A DNA stretch of 45,056 bases from Deinococcus arboris (lineage in GTDB: Bacteria; Deinococcota; Deinococci; Deinococcales; Deinococcaceae): positions 1 to 45,056 of the forward strand of contig NZ_WQLB01000037.1 in the NCBI RefSeq assembly GCF_009755355.1, given 5' to 3'. Under the pieces are notes generated by a model. That model saw nothing but the letters and a program-made list of their open reading frames with translations, searched no databases and was not told where the DNA came from. Positions 1 through 8,704 of this stretch are shown in pieces. The translations under genes were made by a program, and so were the position numbers. Position 1 is the first letter of the stretch, and each line of letters starts with the position of its first letter.

Positions 1-348
1 GTTCAGGCCACCTGCTTCACCCAGGCTCTTTCATCGTTCCAACGCTAACAACTTGCCACAACCGCTGCTAGAGACCTGGGACGAACAGAGCGCCTGACGG
101 CGGTTCTGGAGGTCATCGCCAGTCGCTTGGGGCTCACTGCCATGAATGGTCTGCATCGCTTGTCATGCGCTGGAATCAGCTTCGTACCTCAGCTACGGGT
201 GAGAGCGCTATGCCAGCATTGCGGTAGCAATGAACCGAATAGTCGGGTTTGCACCTGACTCTTACTCAGGACGTCGACCAGCGGCTGCTGATCACAGGCA
301 GCTGCCATTCTTTGTCCATGGTGGTGGGCGCTTATGATCGTGAGCGGC
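1..348. other. Left edge, no supported gene
   Basis: I found no convincing gene here. The plus frame beginning at base 1 is interrupted by TAA at 46-48. It then stays open to a stop near base 259, with no plausible start codon and no recognisable protein family. It may be a decayed gene end or plain intergenic DNA. Short open frames on either strand lack a ribosome binding site and look like chance. Confidence 0.4.
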
Positions 349-954
349 TCAGAGCCAGCGGGGCACCCGCGCGCGGTACGCCGCGTATGTTTCGCCGTGT
401 ACACCCTGTAAGTAAGCCTCTTCAAGCCGCACCTGCACCTGCATCAGGATGTCTCCGGCCACCAGCAGCGTCAAGGTCAGGACATTCGGTGCGACCAGAA
501 AGAAGCCCAACAGCATCAGCCGCATGGCCAGGAAGATCGGATTGCGCGAGCGGGCAAACACGCCGCTTTGCACCAGCGCGGTCCGCGCACCCTCATCCAG
601 TCCGATCCGCCAAGACGTGCCCATCTGGGTCTGCGCCACCAGGGTCAGGCCCAGCGCACCAACCATCAGAAGCCAGCCCACCCCCTGCAGCACAGGGCTG
701 GTCAGCCAGAGTAAAGACCCCACCAGAGCCTCGGCCTGCGGCATCAGGGCCAGCGCCCCTGTGGTCAGGACCAAGACAACCAGCAGGAGGCGCATAGCCG
801 AGCCCACATATCCCTGCGCACTGTCATCTTTGGGCAGCACGTAGGGGTTCACGCCAGTTCGCCGCCAGACCAGCACCGAGCGCCAGACGAACGCAAGCAA
901 CACGTACAGCAGCGTCACGGCAAACAAAACTGGATAAGACACTTGAGATTCCAT
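349..954 (-). CDS. Isoprenylcysteine carboxyl methyltransferase (ICMT/PEMT)-family membrane protein
   Basis: Predicted 201-residue integral membrane protein. It has about five hydrophobic segments and the C-terminal signature of the ICMT/PEMT methyltransferase superfamily: an RNPIF motif (SAM-binding region) and an acidic/aromatic tail with EEAYL and YAAYRARVPRW. The bacterial substrate is not predictable; the family methylates small molecules or lipids at the membrane. I chose the ATG at 954 because the reading frame then starts directly before the first membrane helix. A longer TTG start (984) would add MALYMNVCSD and would place the candidate operator inside the gene. The gene follows the ZIP gene on the same strand but has its own promoter region and a weak hairpin between, so it may be transcribed separately. 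Family assignment is firm; function is inferred only broadly. Confidence 0.75.
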   Translation of the reverse strand: MESQVSYPVLFAVTLLYVLLAFVWRSVLVWRRTGVNPYVLPKDDSAQGYVGSAMRLLLVVLVLTTGALALMPQAEALVGSLLWLTSPVLQGVGWLLMVGALGLTLVAQTQMGTSWRIGLDEGARTALVQSGVFARSRNPIFLAMRLMLLGFFLVAPNVLTLTLLVAGDILMQVQVRLEEAYLQGVHGETYAAYRARVPRWL

Positions 955-985
955 ATCTGAGCATACATTCATATACAGAGCCAAG
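951..985 (-). promoter_or_regulatory. Candidate promoter/operator of the ICMT-like gene (CadC/ArsR-type motif)
   Basis: The plus strand here reads TCTGAGCATACATTCATAT. This matches 14 of 19 positions of the motif upstream of the P-type ATPase (read on its coding strand, TCTGAGTAGATTTACATAT). On this gene's coding strand a TATGAAT -10-like box lies about 14 nt before the ATG at 954. The motif is in the opposite orientation relative to its gene, which a dyad-binding ArsR-type repressor would tolerate. That it acts as an operator is inference. Confidence 0.4.
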
Positions 986-990
986 TAAGA

Positions 991-1015
991 GGCCCAGAGC
1001 CACGCTCCCTGGGCC
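991..1015 (-). terminator. Weak candidate terminator after the ZIP gene
   Basis: GGCCCAG and CTGGGCC form a perfect 7-bp stem with an 11-nt loop, just downstream of the ZIP stop codon at 1022. The run of T on the minus strand is short, so efficiency is doubtful. Confidence 0.35.
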
Positions 1016-1021
1016 GGTCCT

Positions 1022-2206
1022 TTAAAACTTGACGAAGAACGCCGTGAAGTACATCAGGGCGACCCCGACCGTGAACCCGCCCAAGGTCGACCAGCCGACC
1101 AGCGGCGCGCCCAGCGCCGCCGTATTGCGCGCCACCAGGCGGCCCACCTCCCACACCACCTGAACGATGGCGCCGACCCCCACGGCCAGAAAGACCGTCG
1201 CCAGGACCGGGTTGAAGGCAAAGCCGCCCAGCCAGGTGCCCAGGATGGCCGGCCCGCCCGCGATCAGCGCAAGCCAAGCGAACTGCACGAATTTCGGTTG
1301 CTGGCGCACCACGGGCGCGACGATGCCCAGGCCCTCCGTGATGTTGTGCAGGGTAAAGCCCAGAATCAGGAAGGTGCCGAGTGCCGCTTCGCCCAGCGCA
1401 AAAGCCGCCCCAATGGCCAGGCCTTCACCGAGGTTATGGAGTCCAATGCCGGTGGCGATCCGGTACGACAGGCCCAGGGGCGCTTCCTCGGTCCGGCGTT
1501 TGCTCCCCAGCGCCAGCAACACACCCAGGGTCAGGAGGGCGATCAGGAGCACCGCTGCCGTGCCCTGCCAGAAGGCCGGCAGCGCCGCCGCGAACTCCTG
1601 GGCGTCCAGGTACGTGCCCACGGCGAGGTACACCAGCAGACCCACCGTCAGGGCCAGGATGAAGTTCATGGCACCCGCACTCAGGCGGCGCATCCAGGGA
1701 AACCAGAGCATGCCCAGCACCACCGGCACCACCCCCACGTAGAGCCCCACCAGCCCGAAGCGGAGAAACAGGTCGCGTCCCGGCTGCGGCGTCAGGGTGG
1801 CCACGGGAATCTCCGCCTCGAACACGGTGCCCAGCGTGGTCAGCAGGGCGACCTTGTGCGCTTCCTCCTCCACCCAGGGGTACGGAATCGTGAAGGTGGC
1901 GCGGCCCAGACGGGGAATGGGCCCGGGCGGGTCAGCAGTGAACGACCAGAAGGCGTCATCGACCATCACCTGCGGCACCGTCACGGTCTGCGGCCCATCA
2001 TTGACGACCTGCACCTGAATCACGCCGCGTTCCGGCAGGGTGACGCGGCCAATGTTGAGCTGCTCGACAGGTGGGCCCTGTAAGGTCTTCAAGCCGCCGC
2101 CCGTGGCCACGAGGTAGGCCAGCACAGCGCCCAGCAGCAACAGGGGCACCACCGCCAGGCCCCACAGGCTGGCCCAGCGGCCGGCGGGCGCCGCCGGCGC
2201 ACTCAC
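1022..2206 (-). CDS. ZIP-family metal transporter with extra N-terminal extracytoplasmic domain
   Basis: ZIP permease, expected to import divalent cations (Zn, Fe or Mn) into the cytoplasm. The two signature helices carry HNLGEGLAIG and HNITEGLGI, the His/Glu metal-site motifs of TM4 and TM5. Before the ZIP core there is one N-terminal membrane segment and then about 100 residues rich in beta-strand-like sequence (around residues 40-140), ending at about the second helix. Such a domain is unusual in simple ZIP proteins. I start at GTG 2206: it overlaps the TGA of the oxidase gene as GTGA and has GGAGG 7 nt upstream; the upstream GTG at 2248 lacks this. Translational coupling to the oxidase implies a joint role, for example oxidation state control at the point of uptake (inference). 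Metal specificity cannot be read from sequence. Confidence 0.85.
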   Translation of the reverse strand: MSAPAAPAGRWASLWGLAVVPLLLLGAVLAYLVATGGGLKTLQGPPVEQLNIGRVTLPERGVIQVQVVNDGPQTVTVPQVMVDDAFWSFTADPPGPIPRLGRATFTIPYPWVEEEAHKVALLTTLGTVFEAEIPVATLTPQPGRDLFLRFGLVGLYVGVVPVVLGMLWFPWMRRLSAGAMNFILALTVGLLVYLAVGTYLDAQEFAAALPAFWQGTAAVLLIALLTLGVLLALGSKRRTEEAPLGLSYRIATGIGLHNLGEGLAIGAAFALGEAALGTFLILGFTLHNITEGLGIVAPVVRQQPKFVQFAWLALIAGGPAILGTWLGGFAFNPVLATVFLAVGVGAIVQVVWEVGRLVARNTAALGAPLVGWSTLGGFTVGVALMYFTAFFVKF

Positions 2207-3348
2207 GACTGGCCTCCGGCGGTGCCCTGCCGGCTGCGCCGCGCCCACTGGTCGTCCACTCCGGCGGCCTTCAAGGCCGCTGGATAGGCCTCTGGCTCGA
2301 CCACCTGAAACGAGCCCATCCAGCCCAGTTCCGTGAATTCACTGATGTGCGGATGAAACATGAAGTTGCCCGTGAACTTGTACTTGAATTCCAGAATGCC
2401 GCGCTGGCCCTGGGCCTGCGTGATGGTGTCGACGATGCGGCTGGTCGGCTCCAGGGTGGTGCCGGTGTCGTAGTAATTGAAGAAGTTCGCGTGCAGGTGA
2501 AACGAGTTGATCAGGTCGAATTCCAGAATATTGACCAGGTAGATGCGGATCAGTTCGCCCCTGCGCACCGGTATAGGGCGACGCGCAAACTCGAAACCCA
2601 CCGTGTTGACCGCGTAGATTTCATTGGCCCCGTCGAAATTGGTGTCAAAGGCGTTCTGCACCATCACGAACTCCTGCGCGGGCGGCCGCCCACCTTTGGG
2701 GTCTACGATGAAGGCGCCGTACATCCCCTTGTGAATGTGGCGCTTGAGACTGGTGGCGTGACAATGGTAGAGGTGGCAGCCGAACGGCTCGGCGTCAAAC
2801 TCGTAGACGAACCGGCCGCCAGGCTGGATTTCTCCAGGGCCGGACCCAGGCACGCCGTCCATCTCAGCAGCATGCACGCCGTGGAAATGAATGGTGTGGG
2901 GGTGGGCCGTCTGGTTGATGAAGGTGACGCGCAGCCGGTCACCTTCCGTGCAGCGCAGGGTGGGCCCAGGCACCCGGCCGTTGTAGGTCCAGGCGGGAAA
3001 AAAGATACCCGGCGCAATCTCGATGTCCTTGTTCTGCGCGATCATGGTGTATTCGCGTAAGGTCTGACCACTGGGGAGGATGCTGGCTTTGCCCCAGTCC
3101 CAGTCAGTGAGCATCGCCATAGGGTCGAAGCCGTTTCGCTTGTGGTTGACGGTTCCGACCATCAGGTTGTTGCCATGGCCCGCGTGAGCGGCTGGAACCG
3201 CTGAGCCGGGAGAAGCCGCTTCAGCATGTCCAGCACCGTGTGCCGTGCGGCCCTGCCCGAGAGCCGCGCTGCCCGCCAGAACAGCCGCGCCGCCAGCGCC
3301 AACCCGCAGCACATCGCGCCGCGACAAGAACGAGCGCAGCCAACTCAC
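2203..3348 (-). CDS. Tat-exported two-domain multicopper oxidase
   Basis: 381-residue multicopper oxidase of the two-cupredoxin-domain type. The N-terminus has SRRDVLR followed by a hydrophobic stretch (residues 9-31), a twin-arginine signal expected for a cofactor-containing exported protein. Copper ligands are visible in the first domain at HTIHFHGVH (151-159) and CHLYHCHATSLKRHIHKGM (191-209), where the HCH and the trailing Met supply the type 1 site, and in the second domain at HLH (284-286) and HPH (332-334). The second domain has no Cys, so the type 1 copper is in domain one. A His-rich stretch (HGAGHAEAA..HAGHG) follows the signal. Start is GTG 3348. Likely substrates are Mn(II), Fe(II) or Cu(I), judged from the coupled ZIP gene and the divergent MntR-type regulator; this is inference. 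Confidence 0.88.
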   Translation of the reverse strand: MSWLRSFLSRRDVLRVGAGGAAVLAGSAALGQGRTAHGAGHAEAASPGSAVPAAHAGHGNNLMVGTVNHKRNGFDPMAMLTDWDWGKASILPSGQTLREYTMIAQNKDIEIAPGIFFPAWTYNGRVPGPTLRCTEGDRLRVTFINQTAHPHTIHFHGVHAAEMDGVPGSGPGEIQPGGRFVYEFDAEPFGCHLYHCHATSLKRHIHKGMYGAFIVDPKGGRPPAQEFVMVQNAFDTNFDGANEIYAVNTVGFEFARRPIPVRRGELIRIYLVNILEFDLINSFHLHANFFNYYDTGTTLEPTSRIVDTITQAQGQRGILEFKYKFTGNFMFHPHISEFTELGWMGSFQVVEPEAYPAALKAAGVDDQWARRSRQGTAGGQS

Positions 3349-3400
3349 GGGAGCCGCCGGTGACCAGACGACTTTATTTTAGATGAGACCATACTTCATA

Positions 3401-3414
3401 TTAGGCAGACCTAA
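3401..3414. promoter_or_regulatory. DtxR/MntR-like operator dyad 1
   Basis: TTAGG-CAGA-CCTAA is a perfect 5-bp inverted repeat with a 4-nt spacer, placed in the divergent region in front of the multicopper oxidase gene. TTAGG/CCTAA half-sites are the hallmark of DtxR-family operators, and a DtxR-family gene starts 111 bp away. Confidence 0.65.
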
Positions 3415-3479
3415 AAAAATGTCAAGGTGCAGCTCAAACTATGGCTATCCTTTTCTCTACTACCTCATGGTCGACGTAT

Positions 3480-3492
3480 TAGGCGCAGCCTA
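3480..3492. promoter_or_regulatory. DtxR/MntR-like operator dyad 2
   Basis: TAGGC-GCA-GCCTA is a perfect 5-bp inverted repeat and shares the TAGGC/GCCTA half-sites of dyad 1. It lies 33 bp upstream of the regulator start, where a -35 element would be expected. Confidence 0.6.
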
Positions 3493-3500
3493 CCTCCAGT

Positions 3501-3516
3501 TTTAGTCTGAGCTAAA
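3501..3516. promoter_or_regulatory. DtxR/MntR-like operator dyad 3 overlapping a leaderless promoter
   Basis: TTTAG-TCTGAG-CTAAA is a 5-bp inverted repeat. Its right arm runs into TAAATT, a -10-like box 6 nt before the ATG at 3525. The regulator mRNA is therefore probably leaderless, and a bound repressor here would block its own promoter. Autoregulation is inference. Confidence 0.55.
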
Positions 3517-3524
3517 TTAGGGGC

Positions 3525-4196
3525 ATGACGCACCGTACGCTGTCCTCCGCCGTCGAGGACTACCTCAAATACCTCTATCTCCTGGGACAGCAGAGCGCGG
3601 TGAACACGCAGGCGCTGGCCGACACGCTTGGGGTCAATCCCGCCAGTGTGACCGGGATGCTGCGCCGCCTGACCGAGCAGGGCCTGGTGACCCACCTCCC
3701 GTACAAGGGCGCGCGCCTGACGCCGGAAGGTGAAGCCGTGGCACTCGAAGTGTTGCGGCATCACCGGTTGCTGGAGCTGTACCTCCATGAAGCCCTCGGT
3801 ATTCCGCTGGACGAGGTGCATGAGGAAGCCGAGCAACTCGAACACGTCATCAGTGAGAAGCTCGAAGCCCGCATTGCCGCTTGGCTGGGCCAGCCGGCCT
3901 TTGACCCACACGGCGACCCTATTCCAAGCCTTGACGGGACTCTTCCTTCCCGGAGTGAAGTGAGTTTGACTGCGGCTGCCCCTGGCGCACCTGTGTGCAT
4001 CCTGCGCGTCCCTCATGACCCGGCGGCCCTCAAAGGGCTGATGGCACACGGCCTCACGCCGGGCGTCACGGTAACACTTCTTGAGACCAGTCCGGCGCTG
4101 GGCACGGTGACGGTGCAGGTCAGCGGCGCCGCGTCCCTGGTGCTGTCAGTCACGCTGGCCCGTCAAGTTCGCGTGGCCCAGGGGGTTTCTGCATGA
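3525..4196 (+). CDS. DtxR/MntR-family metal-dependent transcriptional regulator
   Basis: 223 residues with the three-part DtxR architecture: an N-terminal winged helix (about 1-65, with the [19 protein letters not shown] recognition region), a dimerisation and metal-binding domain (about 66-140, with [14 protein letters not shown] and the [12 protein letters not shown] helix typical of the family), and a C-terminal FeoA/SH3-like domain (about 150-220). It should bind Mn(II) or Fe(II) and repress metal uptake genes. It overlaps mntH by 4 nt (ATGA), so the two are one operon, and it is divergent from the oxidase-ZIP pair. Three dyads in between suggest control of both directions. The leaderless start is set by the -10-like TAAATT. 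Family is firm; Mn versus Fe sensing is inferred from the mntH partner. Confidence 0.9.
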   Translation: MTHRTLSSAVEDYLKYLYLLGQQSAVNTQALADTLGVNPASVTGMLRRLTEQGLVTHLPYKGARLTPEGEAVALEVLRHHRLLELYLHEALGIPLDEVHEEAEQLEHVISEKLEARIAAWLGQPAFDPHGDPIPSLDGTLPSRSEVSLTAAAPGAPVCILRVPHDPAALKGLMAHGLTPGVTVTLLETSPALGTVTVQVSGAASLVLSVTLARQVRVAQGVSA

Positions 4197-5476
4197 AGTC
4201 TCCAGCCCCAAGTTTTGATGAGCGGATGACCACCGAAGCGACCGATGTCCTGAGTGGCCGCTCCACGCGGCGCGGCGCGGCCCGGCTCCTGCCGTTCCTG
4301 GGCCCCGCTTTCGTGGCTTCGGTGGCCTACATGGACCCTGGAAACTTTGCCACCAACATTCAGGGTGGCGCGCAGTTCGGCTACCTGCTGCTCTGGGTTA
4401 TTCTGGCGGCCAGCCTCATGGCGATGCTCATTCAAGATCTCAGCGCCAAGCTGGGCATCGCCACTGGCAAGAATCTACCGGAGATGATCAGGGAACGTTG
4501 GCCCCGGCTCGCCTGGCCCTACTGGGTTCAAGCGGAACTGGTGGCGATGGCGACCGATCTGGCCGAGTTCCTGGGCGCGTCGCTGGCGTTTCAGCTGCTG
4601 TTCGGGATTCCACTTCTGTGGGGCGCGGTCTTGACGGCCATCATTACCTTCAGTCTGCTGACCCTGCAGAAACGGGGCTTTCGGCCGCTGGAGCTAGCGA
4701 TTTCCGGCTTCGTCTTCGTGATCGCGCTGGCGTATCTCGTGCAGATCGTGCTGAGTCACCCTGGCATTGAGGCGCTCAGCGGCTTTGTGCCGCGCTTCGA
4801 GGGTCCAGACAGCCTCTATCTGGCTGTTGGGATCATCGGGGCCACCGTCATGCCACACGTGATCTACCTGCACAGTGCGTTGACGCAGAACCGGATTCCG
4901 GCACAGACCGCCGCCGAGAAGCGGCAGGTGGCCCGCATGTCGCGCACCGATATCTTTCTGGCGATGGGGCTGGCCGCCCTGATCAACATGAGCATGCTGG
5001 CGGCGGCTGCCGCCGCCTTCCACACGTCGGGCCGAACTGACATTGCGGATCTGACTCTGGCGTACCGCACCCTGACGCCCCTGCTTGGTGGCGCGGCGGC
5101 CATCGCCTTCGGTCTGGCGCTGCTCTCCTCTGGGCTGTCGAGCAGCACAGTCGGCACGATGGCCGGCCAGGTGGTGATGCAGGGCTTCGTGCAGTTCAGC
5201 ATTCCCGTATGGCTGCGGCGCACGATCACGATGCTGCCCGCTTTCGCCGTGATTCTGTTGGGCCTGAACCCAACGGACACGCTGATTCTGTCGCAGGTCA
5301 TCCTGAGTTTCGGGATTCCGTTCGCGTTGGTGCCACTCCTGATCTTTACGGCTCAGCCGAAGGTCATGGGGGAACTGGTCAGTTCGCGCGCGGTTCAGGG
5401 GATTGGCTGGTGCATCGCGGCCCTGATTATCAGCTTGAACGCCTATCTCCTGTTTCAAACGTTCATGCCTGGCTGA
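4193..5476 (+). CDS. mntH: NRAMP-family Mn(II)/Fe(II) transporter
   Basis: 427-residue proton-coupled divalent metal importer of the inner membrane. The TM1 metal-binding motif DPGN is at residues 48-51 ([10 protein letters not shown]), and the TM6 site is MPHVIYLHS, both intact. About eleven hydrophobic helices follow a hydrophilic N-terminal tail of some 30 residues. Translation is coupled to the upstream DtxR/MntR gene by an ATGA overlap. In Deinococcus, Mn accumulation is tied to oxidative stress and radiation tolerance (established knowledge). A strong bidirectional hairpin follows the stop codon. Mn as main substrate is inferred from the regulator and family. Confidence 0.93.
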   Translation: MKSPAPSFDERMTTEATDVLSGRSTRRGAARLLPFLGPAFVASVAYMDPGNFATNIQGGAQFGYLLLWVILAASLMAMLIQDLSAKLGIATGKNLPEMIRERWPRLAWPYWVQAELVAMATDLAEFLGASLAFQLLFGIPLLWGAVLTAIITFSLLTLQKRGFRPLELAISGFVFVIALAYLVQIVLSHPGIEALSGFVPRFEGPDSLYLAVGIIGATVMPHVIYLHSALTQNRIPAQTAAEKRQVARMSRTDIFLAMGLAALINMSMLAAAAAAFHTSGRTDIADLTLAYRTLTPLLGGAAAIAFGLALLSSGLSSSTVGTMAGQVVMQGFVQFSIPVWLRRTITMLPAFAVILLGLNPTDTLILSQVILSFGIPFALVPLLIFTAQPKVMGELVSSRAVQGIGWCIAALIISLNAYLLFQTFMPG

Positions 5477-5505
5477 AAGCGTCTCTCGATCTTGTCTGAG
5501 ATTCA

Positions 5506-5546
5506 AAGGGCCCGCCTCTGACACACGAAGTCAGAGGCGGGCCCTT
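5506..5546. terminator. Bidirectional intrinsic terminator between mntH and the phospholipase-like gene
   Basis: Perfect 17-bp inverted repeat (left arm 5506-5522, AAGGGCCCGCCTCTGAC; right arm 5530-5546) around a 7-nt loop. It is GC-rich with AA/TT outer pairs and lies between two convergent genes, so it can serve both. Confidence 0.9.
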
Positions 5547-5556
5547 CAATCAGGGT

Positions 5557-7701
5557 TCAGCAGGGTTTGACGAAATCAGGTGCGGCCTCGTCGGTTTTGC
5601 TTGACGGTTGGCCGGTTGCTGTGCCGGTGGGACGGCAAGGCGCCTGATCCGCTGGCGTCGTCACACTGACCTCGGTACCTGTGCTGTAGCCTGCTGCGTT
5701 CCCAGCTTTGACTCGATAGGCGTAGCGCCTTGATGGCTGCACATTCAGATCAGTCAACCCTTGTGCATTTGCTCCCAGGGTGGCAATCACTGCGTACGTG
5801 CCTGAGGGGAGAGCTCGGCGCTCAACCGTATGCTGAGTTGCCCCGGACCCAGCAACCCACGCCAACGACACTTCCCGGCTATCCTCTGGCGTTGCGGTCA
5901 GACCACTGGGATTTCCAGGCACCGGTTGAGCGGGAGTTGTGTTTCGGTTGGTGCAGCGGTCATCCCCGATTTGAGGTTTGAAGACAGCGTTATAGGCTCC
6001 ACAATCCCCATAGACCTCTGATAACACGCGTGGATTTTGCTTATCCTTCCGGCCATCCAGGGAATACACGAAACCCAGCATGGCGTTGGGCCGAACTGAG
6101 GTGGGCCGGGTCCCCTCAAATGGCAGTCCCTGGACAAAGCGGGAGAACTCGGATGGGCTCAGCAGCACCAGTTTGCTCATGATCAAGGTATTGTAAGCGG
6201 GCGAAAACTTATCAATTGAAAAGCGGAGTTCTGGGCGGTTGTAAGCAGGATCGGGTTGACCACTGCTGTCTAGAGGCAGATTCAGCACAGTCTGATTCAT
6301 CTGCTGGAGATTGATGAGCGTGCCTTGCTGCGGCAGACGAGTGTCCTTGTCAATGCCGTATGCCATCGTCATTACGGGATCAAATTTTTGCTCTGGACTG
6401 GTGATGTAACTTTCCCATTCAGTCCTGGTCTTGCCTGTTGCATTCTTAAGCATGAAGTCGATCAGATTGGCCTTCGCCTTCTTGATGGACTCCGGCATAT
6501 TGAACTGTTCGTCGATAAACTTGAGCACCCAGTAGGCCACGCGGCCAGCTTGATCCGGGGCACCCGACATACTGGCCAGATGGTTGAACAGATAATCATC
6601 GATAATGTCGCTGACTTTCGCTCGTCGATCGGCATCAATCCCAGCATTGGCTGGGTTGCCATCTGACGAGGGATAAATCATTTGAAGGGCCAGTTCGTGA
6701 CTCGTCTTGGCCCATTCCTTGAGGCCGTCATCAATGTCACGTTGCCACTCAATTGCATATTCTTTTGTCGCCCAAACCACTGTTACATGATTGAGGTAGA
6801 GAAAATTGTACTTGTTCATGCACCAGATATCATAGAATTTACAATTTTTGATTTTTGTCTCTAGGGATCTCTTCTCGTCGTAATACCAGTCGATGTGTTT
6901 TCCCAGGACGTTTCGAAGGTTTGAGTAAATGTAGGGAATTGAAGCGACATTTGTTCGCCCCTCATAGAGAGTTTTGAGGGATGTATTCCGAGAAATGTCA
7001 ATCATCTCATCGTAGATAAAGTTCTCTACGCCGTTGATGCTGAAATCTCCGCTCGGATAGAATGTCCGATTATTGAGTCCGCCATCGAATCGGCCGCTGG
7101 TGACCATGCCAGAATAGTCATACTCCACCAAGTTTGGCGTTCGCTTGCCCATATAGCCTTCGATCACCAAATGTTTTGCCGCGTTGGTATGTGGATCCAC
7201 ATCAAATGGACCGCCAGCATACGCATTGACGAAGGTGTGCGCGAAGACGTCGCCTGCTGCGTGAGTCAGGTAGCCGGTGACAAACGCCTTGACCGCCCCA
7301 CTTTGGGACTGCTGCCCTTTGGTGTAGAGGTGCTGGAGCCAGTCATCTGACCCTTTCCGGACAGAACCGTCGTCCTTGTTGGCTGAGTGTGGCGGATGAA
7401 TCACCTGTTGCCCAGTGGCGATATCTGGATAAGCATCTGGCCCGAGCACGCCGGCCCGGTACTGGGCGGTATTGGCACGGAGGGCCAGCAGCAAGTCAGG
7501 ATCAACTCGGTACGTCTGCGTAACCGGTGGGTTTTGCGGCGCCCCATTGGCCAGCACGGGGATTGTGACGAAGCCGTCGTCGAGCGCATCTCGCAGCGCC
7601 TCTTCCGCCAGATAGTTATGGGTAATGGGCTTCCACGCATACGCCGTGCCGCCAGTCAGCAGGAGGGTGGTCAACAGAAGACGAGCTGAGAGCCGGATCA
7701 T
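5557..7701 (-). CDS. Secreted zinc-dependent phospholipase C-like protein with C-terminal fibronectin type III domain
   Basis: 714 residues. A signal peptide (1-22, ending TAYA) leaves Trp23 as the likely mature N-terminus. In bacterial zinc phospholipases C, Trp1 itself is a zinc ligand. The other ligands appear in the expected order: H28, D89/D93, H102, H147-x3-D151 and H155 in the GYLTHAAGDVFAHTF stretch, and H177-x3-E181 in KHLVIEGYM. A long central region (about 190-580) has no assignment. Residues about 595-685 look like an FN3 domain. The family hydrolyses phospholipids outside the cell; actual activity is unproven. The start overlaps the stop of the upstream lipoprotein gene (ATGA), so both are co-translated. 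The central part is less GC-rich than its surroundings. Confidence 0.75.
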   Translation of the reverse strand: MIRLSARLLLTTLLLTGGTAYAWKPITHNYLAEEALRDALDDGFVTIPVLANGAPQNPPVTQTYRVDPDLLLALRANTAQYRAGVLGPDAYPDIATGQQVIHPPHSANKDDGSVRKGSDDWLQHLYTKGQQSQSGAVKAFVTGYLTHAAGDVFAHTFVNAYAGGPFDVDPHTNAAKHLVIEGYMGKRTPNLVEYDYSGMVTSGRFDGGLNNRTFYPSGDFSINGVENFIYDEMIDISRNTSLKTLYEGRTNVASIPYIYSNLRNVLGKHIDWYYDEKRSLETKIKNCKFYDIWCMNKYNFLYLNHVTVVWATKEYAIEWQRDIDDGLKEWAKTSHELALQMIYPSSDGNPANAGIDADRRAKVSDIIDDYLFNHLASMSGAPDQAGRVAYWVLKFIDEQFNMPESIKKAKANLIDFMLKNATGKTRTEWESYITSPEQKFDPVMTMAYGIDKDTRLPQQGTLINLQQMNQTVLNLPLDSSGQPDPAYNRPELRFSIDKFSPAYNTLIMSKLVLLSPSEFSRFVQGLPFEGTRPTSVRPNAMLGFVYSLDGRKDKQNPRVLSEVYGDCGAYNAVFKPQIGDDRCTNRNTTPAQPVPGNPSGLTATPEDSREVSLAWVAGSGATQHTVERRALPSGTYAVIATLGANAQGLTDLNVQPSRRYAYRVKAGNAAGYSTGTEVSVTTPADQAPCRPTGTATGQPSSKTDEAAPDFVKPC

Positions 7702-8606
7702 AAGTGTCGTCCTTTTTTGCCTTCAAACATGTATGGTGATTTGCTGGGTCGAGTGAATGAGTCCTGCACACGCTGCGCTTCTTCAGGTGGTACGGGTTGA
7801 AGAGACGCCACAGAAGACACTGGTTCATCAGACGCGGGAACATACTCACCGCGGCTGGTGTAGAACGCGGGGAGCCCCAGCGGAATCAAAGTGACGGCTT
7901 GACCTTCAGTCGGCACAATCGCCCACCGAATATCAAAGGGTGAATACGTGCCAGCGGCCGTCATGGCCACCGCGAACAAGACCGAAGGTCCATCTTCAGC
8001 GGGTTGTGGGGTGAATTCACCCTTGCCCACTGGACGCGCCTGCTCTGACGGCCGGAACTCACGTGCGTCTGCTTCCAAGGTCAACCGCTGAACGGGCTCC
8101 TCAAACAGAATGAACTCCGTATTCGAGGCCGTCACTTCGTTGTCCCGGTAGAGCGGCAGCCGAGCCAGACCAGCCGTGCGGCCATCCTTCAAATGCAGAG
8201 GCACCAGTACCGCATTGCCAAGTTCAGAGAGCGCGCGCTGTGAAACTTTGGTCTCTCCTTCGGTGGCCGTCATTTGAACAGGGGACGCCACGTCAATCGG
8301 CTGCCCTGTGGTGAGACTGCCCGCAGTCAGTTGGCGCTGGCCGTCCACCAGGGCACGCGCCCATTCCGGCAGACTCTCAGTGACGGGGAACTGAAGACCA
8401 GTCTTGTTCAGTTGAGCAACCACATCTTCGGTGGTGACATAGGTGTAGCCGTTGCTGGCTTGAGCCATTTTGAGATCCGTGTCGTACACGTCTCTCGGGA
8501 GGGCCAAGCGCCCAAATTTGCCCGGTGGAGTGTCGGCGGTGGGTGGCGTGGGCTGGGCACAGGCCGCCAGGAGAAGCGGCAAGGCGATCAGGTGGAATGT
8601 CTTCAT
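7698..8606 (-). CDS. Lipoprotein of unknown function, co-translated with phospholipase-like protein
   Basis: 302 residues beginning MKTFHLIALPLLLAAC, a lipoprotein signal with lipobox LAAC (Cys at 16), so it should be membrane-anchored outside the cytoplasm. No known domain is recognised. The ATG at 8606 has AAGGAAG at good spacing. It overlaps the phospholipase-like gene by 4 nt, which argues for a shared task such as anchoring, chaperoning or inhibiting the secreted enzyme (inference). An inverted repeat GCAGGA-5-TCCTGC (8624-8640) lies in its leader. A winged-helix regulator is divergent 98 bp away. Confidence 0.65.
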   Translation of the reverse strand: MKTFHLIALPLLLAACAQPTPPTADTPPGKFGRLALPRDVYDTDLKMAQASNGYTYVTTEDVVAQLNKTGLQFPVTESLPEWARALVDGQRQLTAGSLTTGQPIDVASPVQMTATEGETKVSQRALSELGNAVLVPLHLKDGRTAGLARLPLYRDNEVTASNTEFILFEEPVQRLTLEADAREFRPSEQARPVGKGEFTPQPAEDGPSVLFAVAMTAAGTYSPFDIRWAIVPTEGQAVTLIPLGLPAFYTSRGEYVPASDEPVSSVASLQPVPPEEAQRVQDSFTRPSKSPYMFEGKKGRHL

Positions 8607-8704
8607 GGAACTTCCTTTTAGACGCAGGAAATCCTCCTGCAGGACGGCGTGCAGGTCGGTTTCACAGATGAGTTTTATGCGCCTTGAGTAAAGTAGGTCG
8701 CATC

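Noticed and set aside
249..844. Plus-strand open frames over the ICMT-like gene
   Set aside because: Antisense shadows of a recognisable gene in GC-rich DNA.
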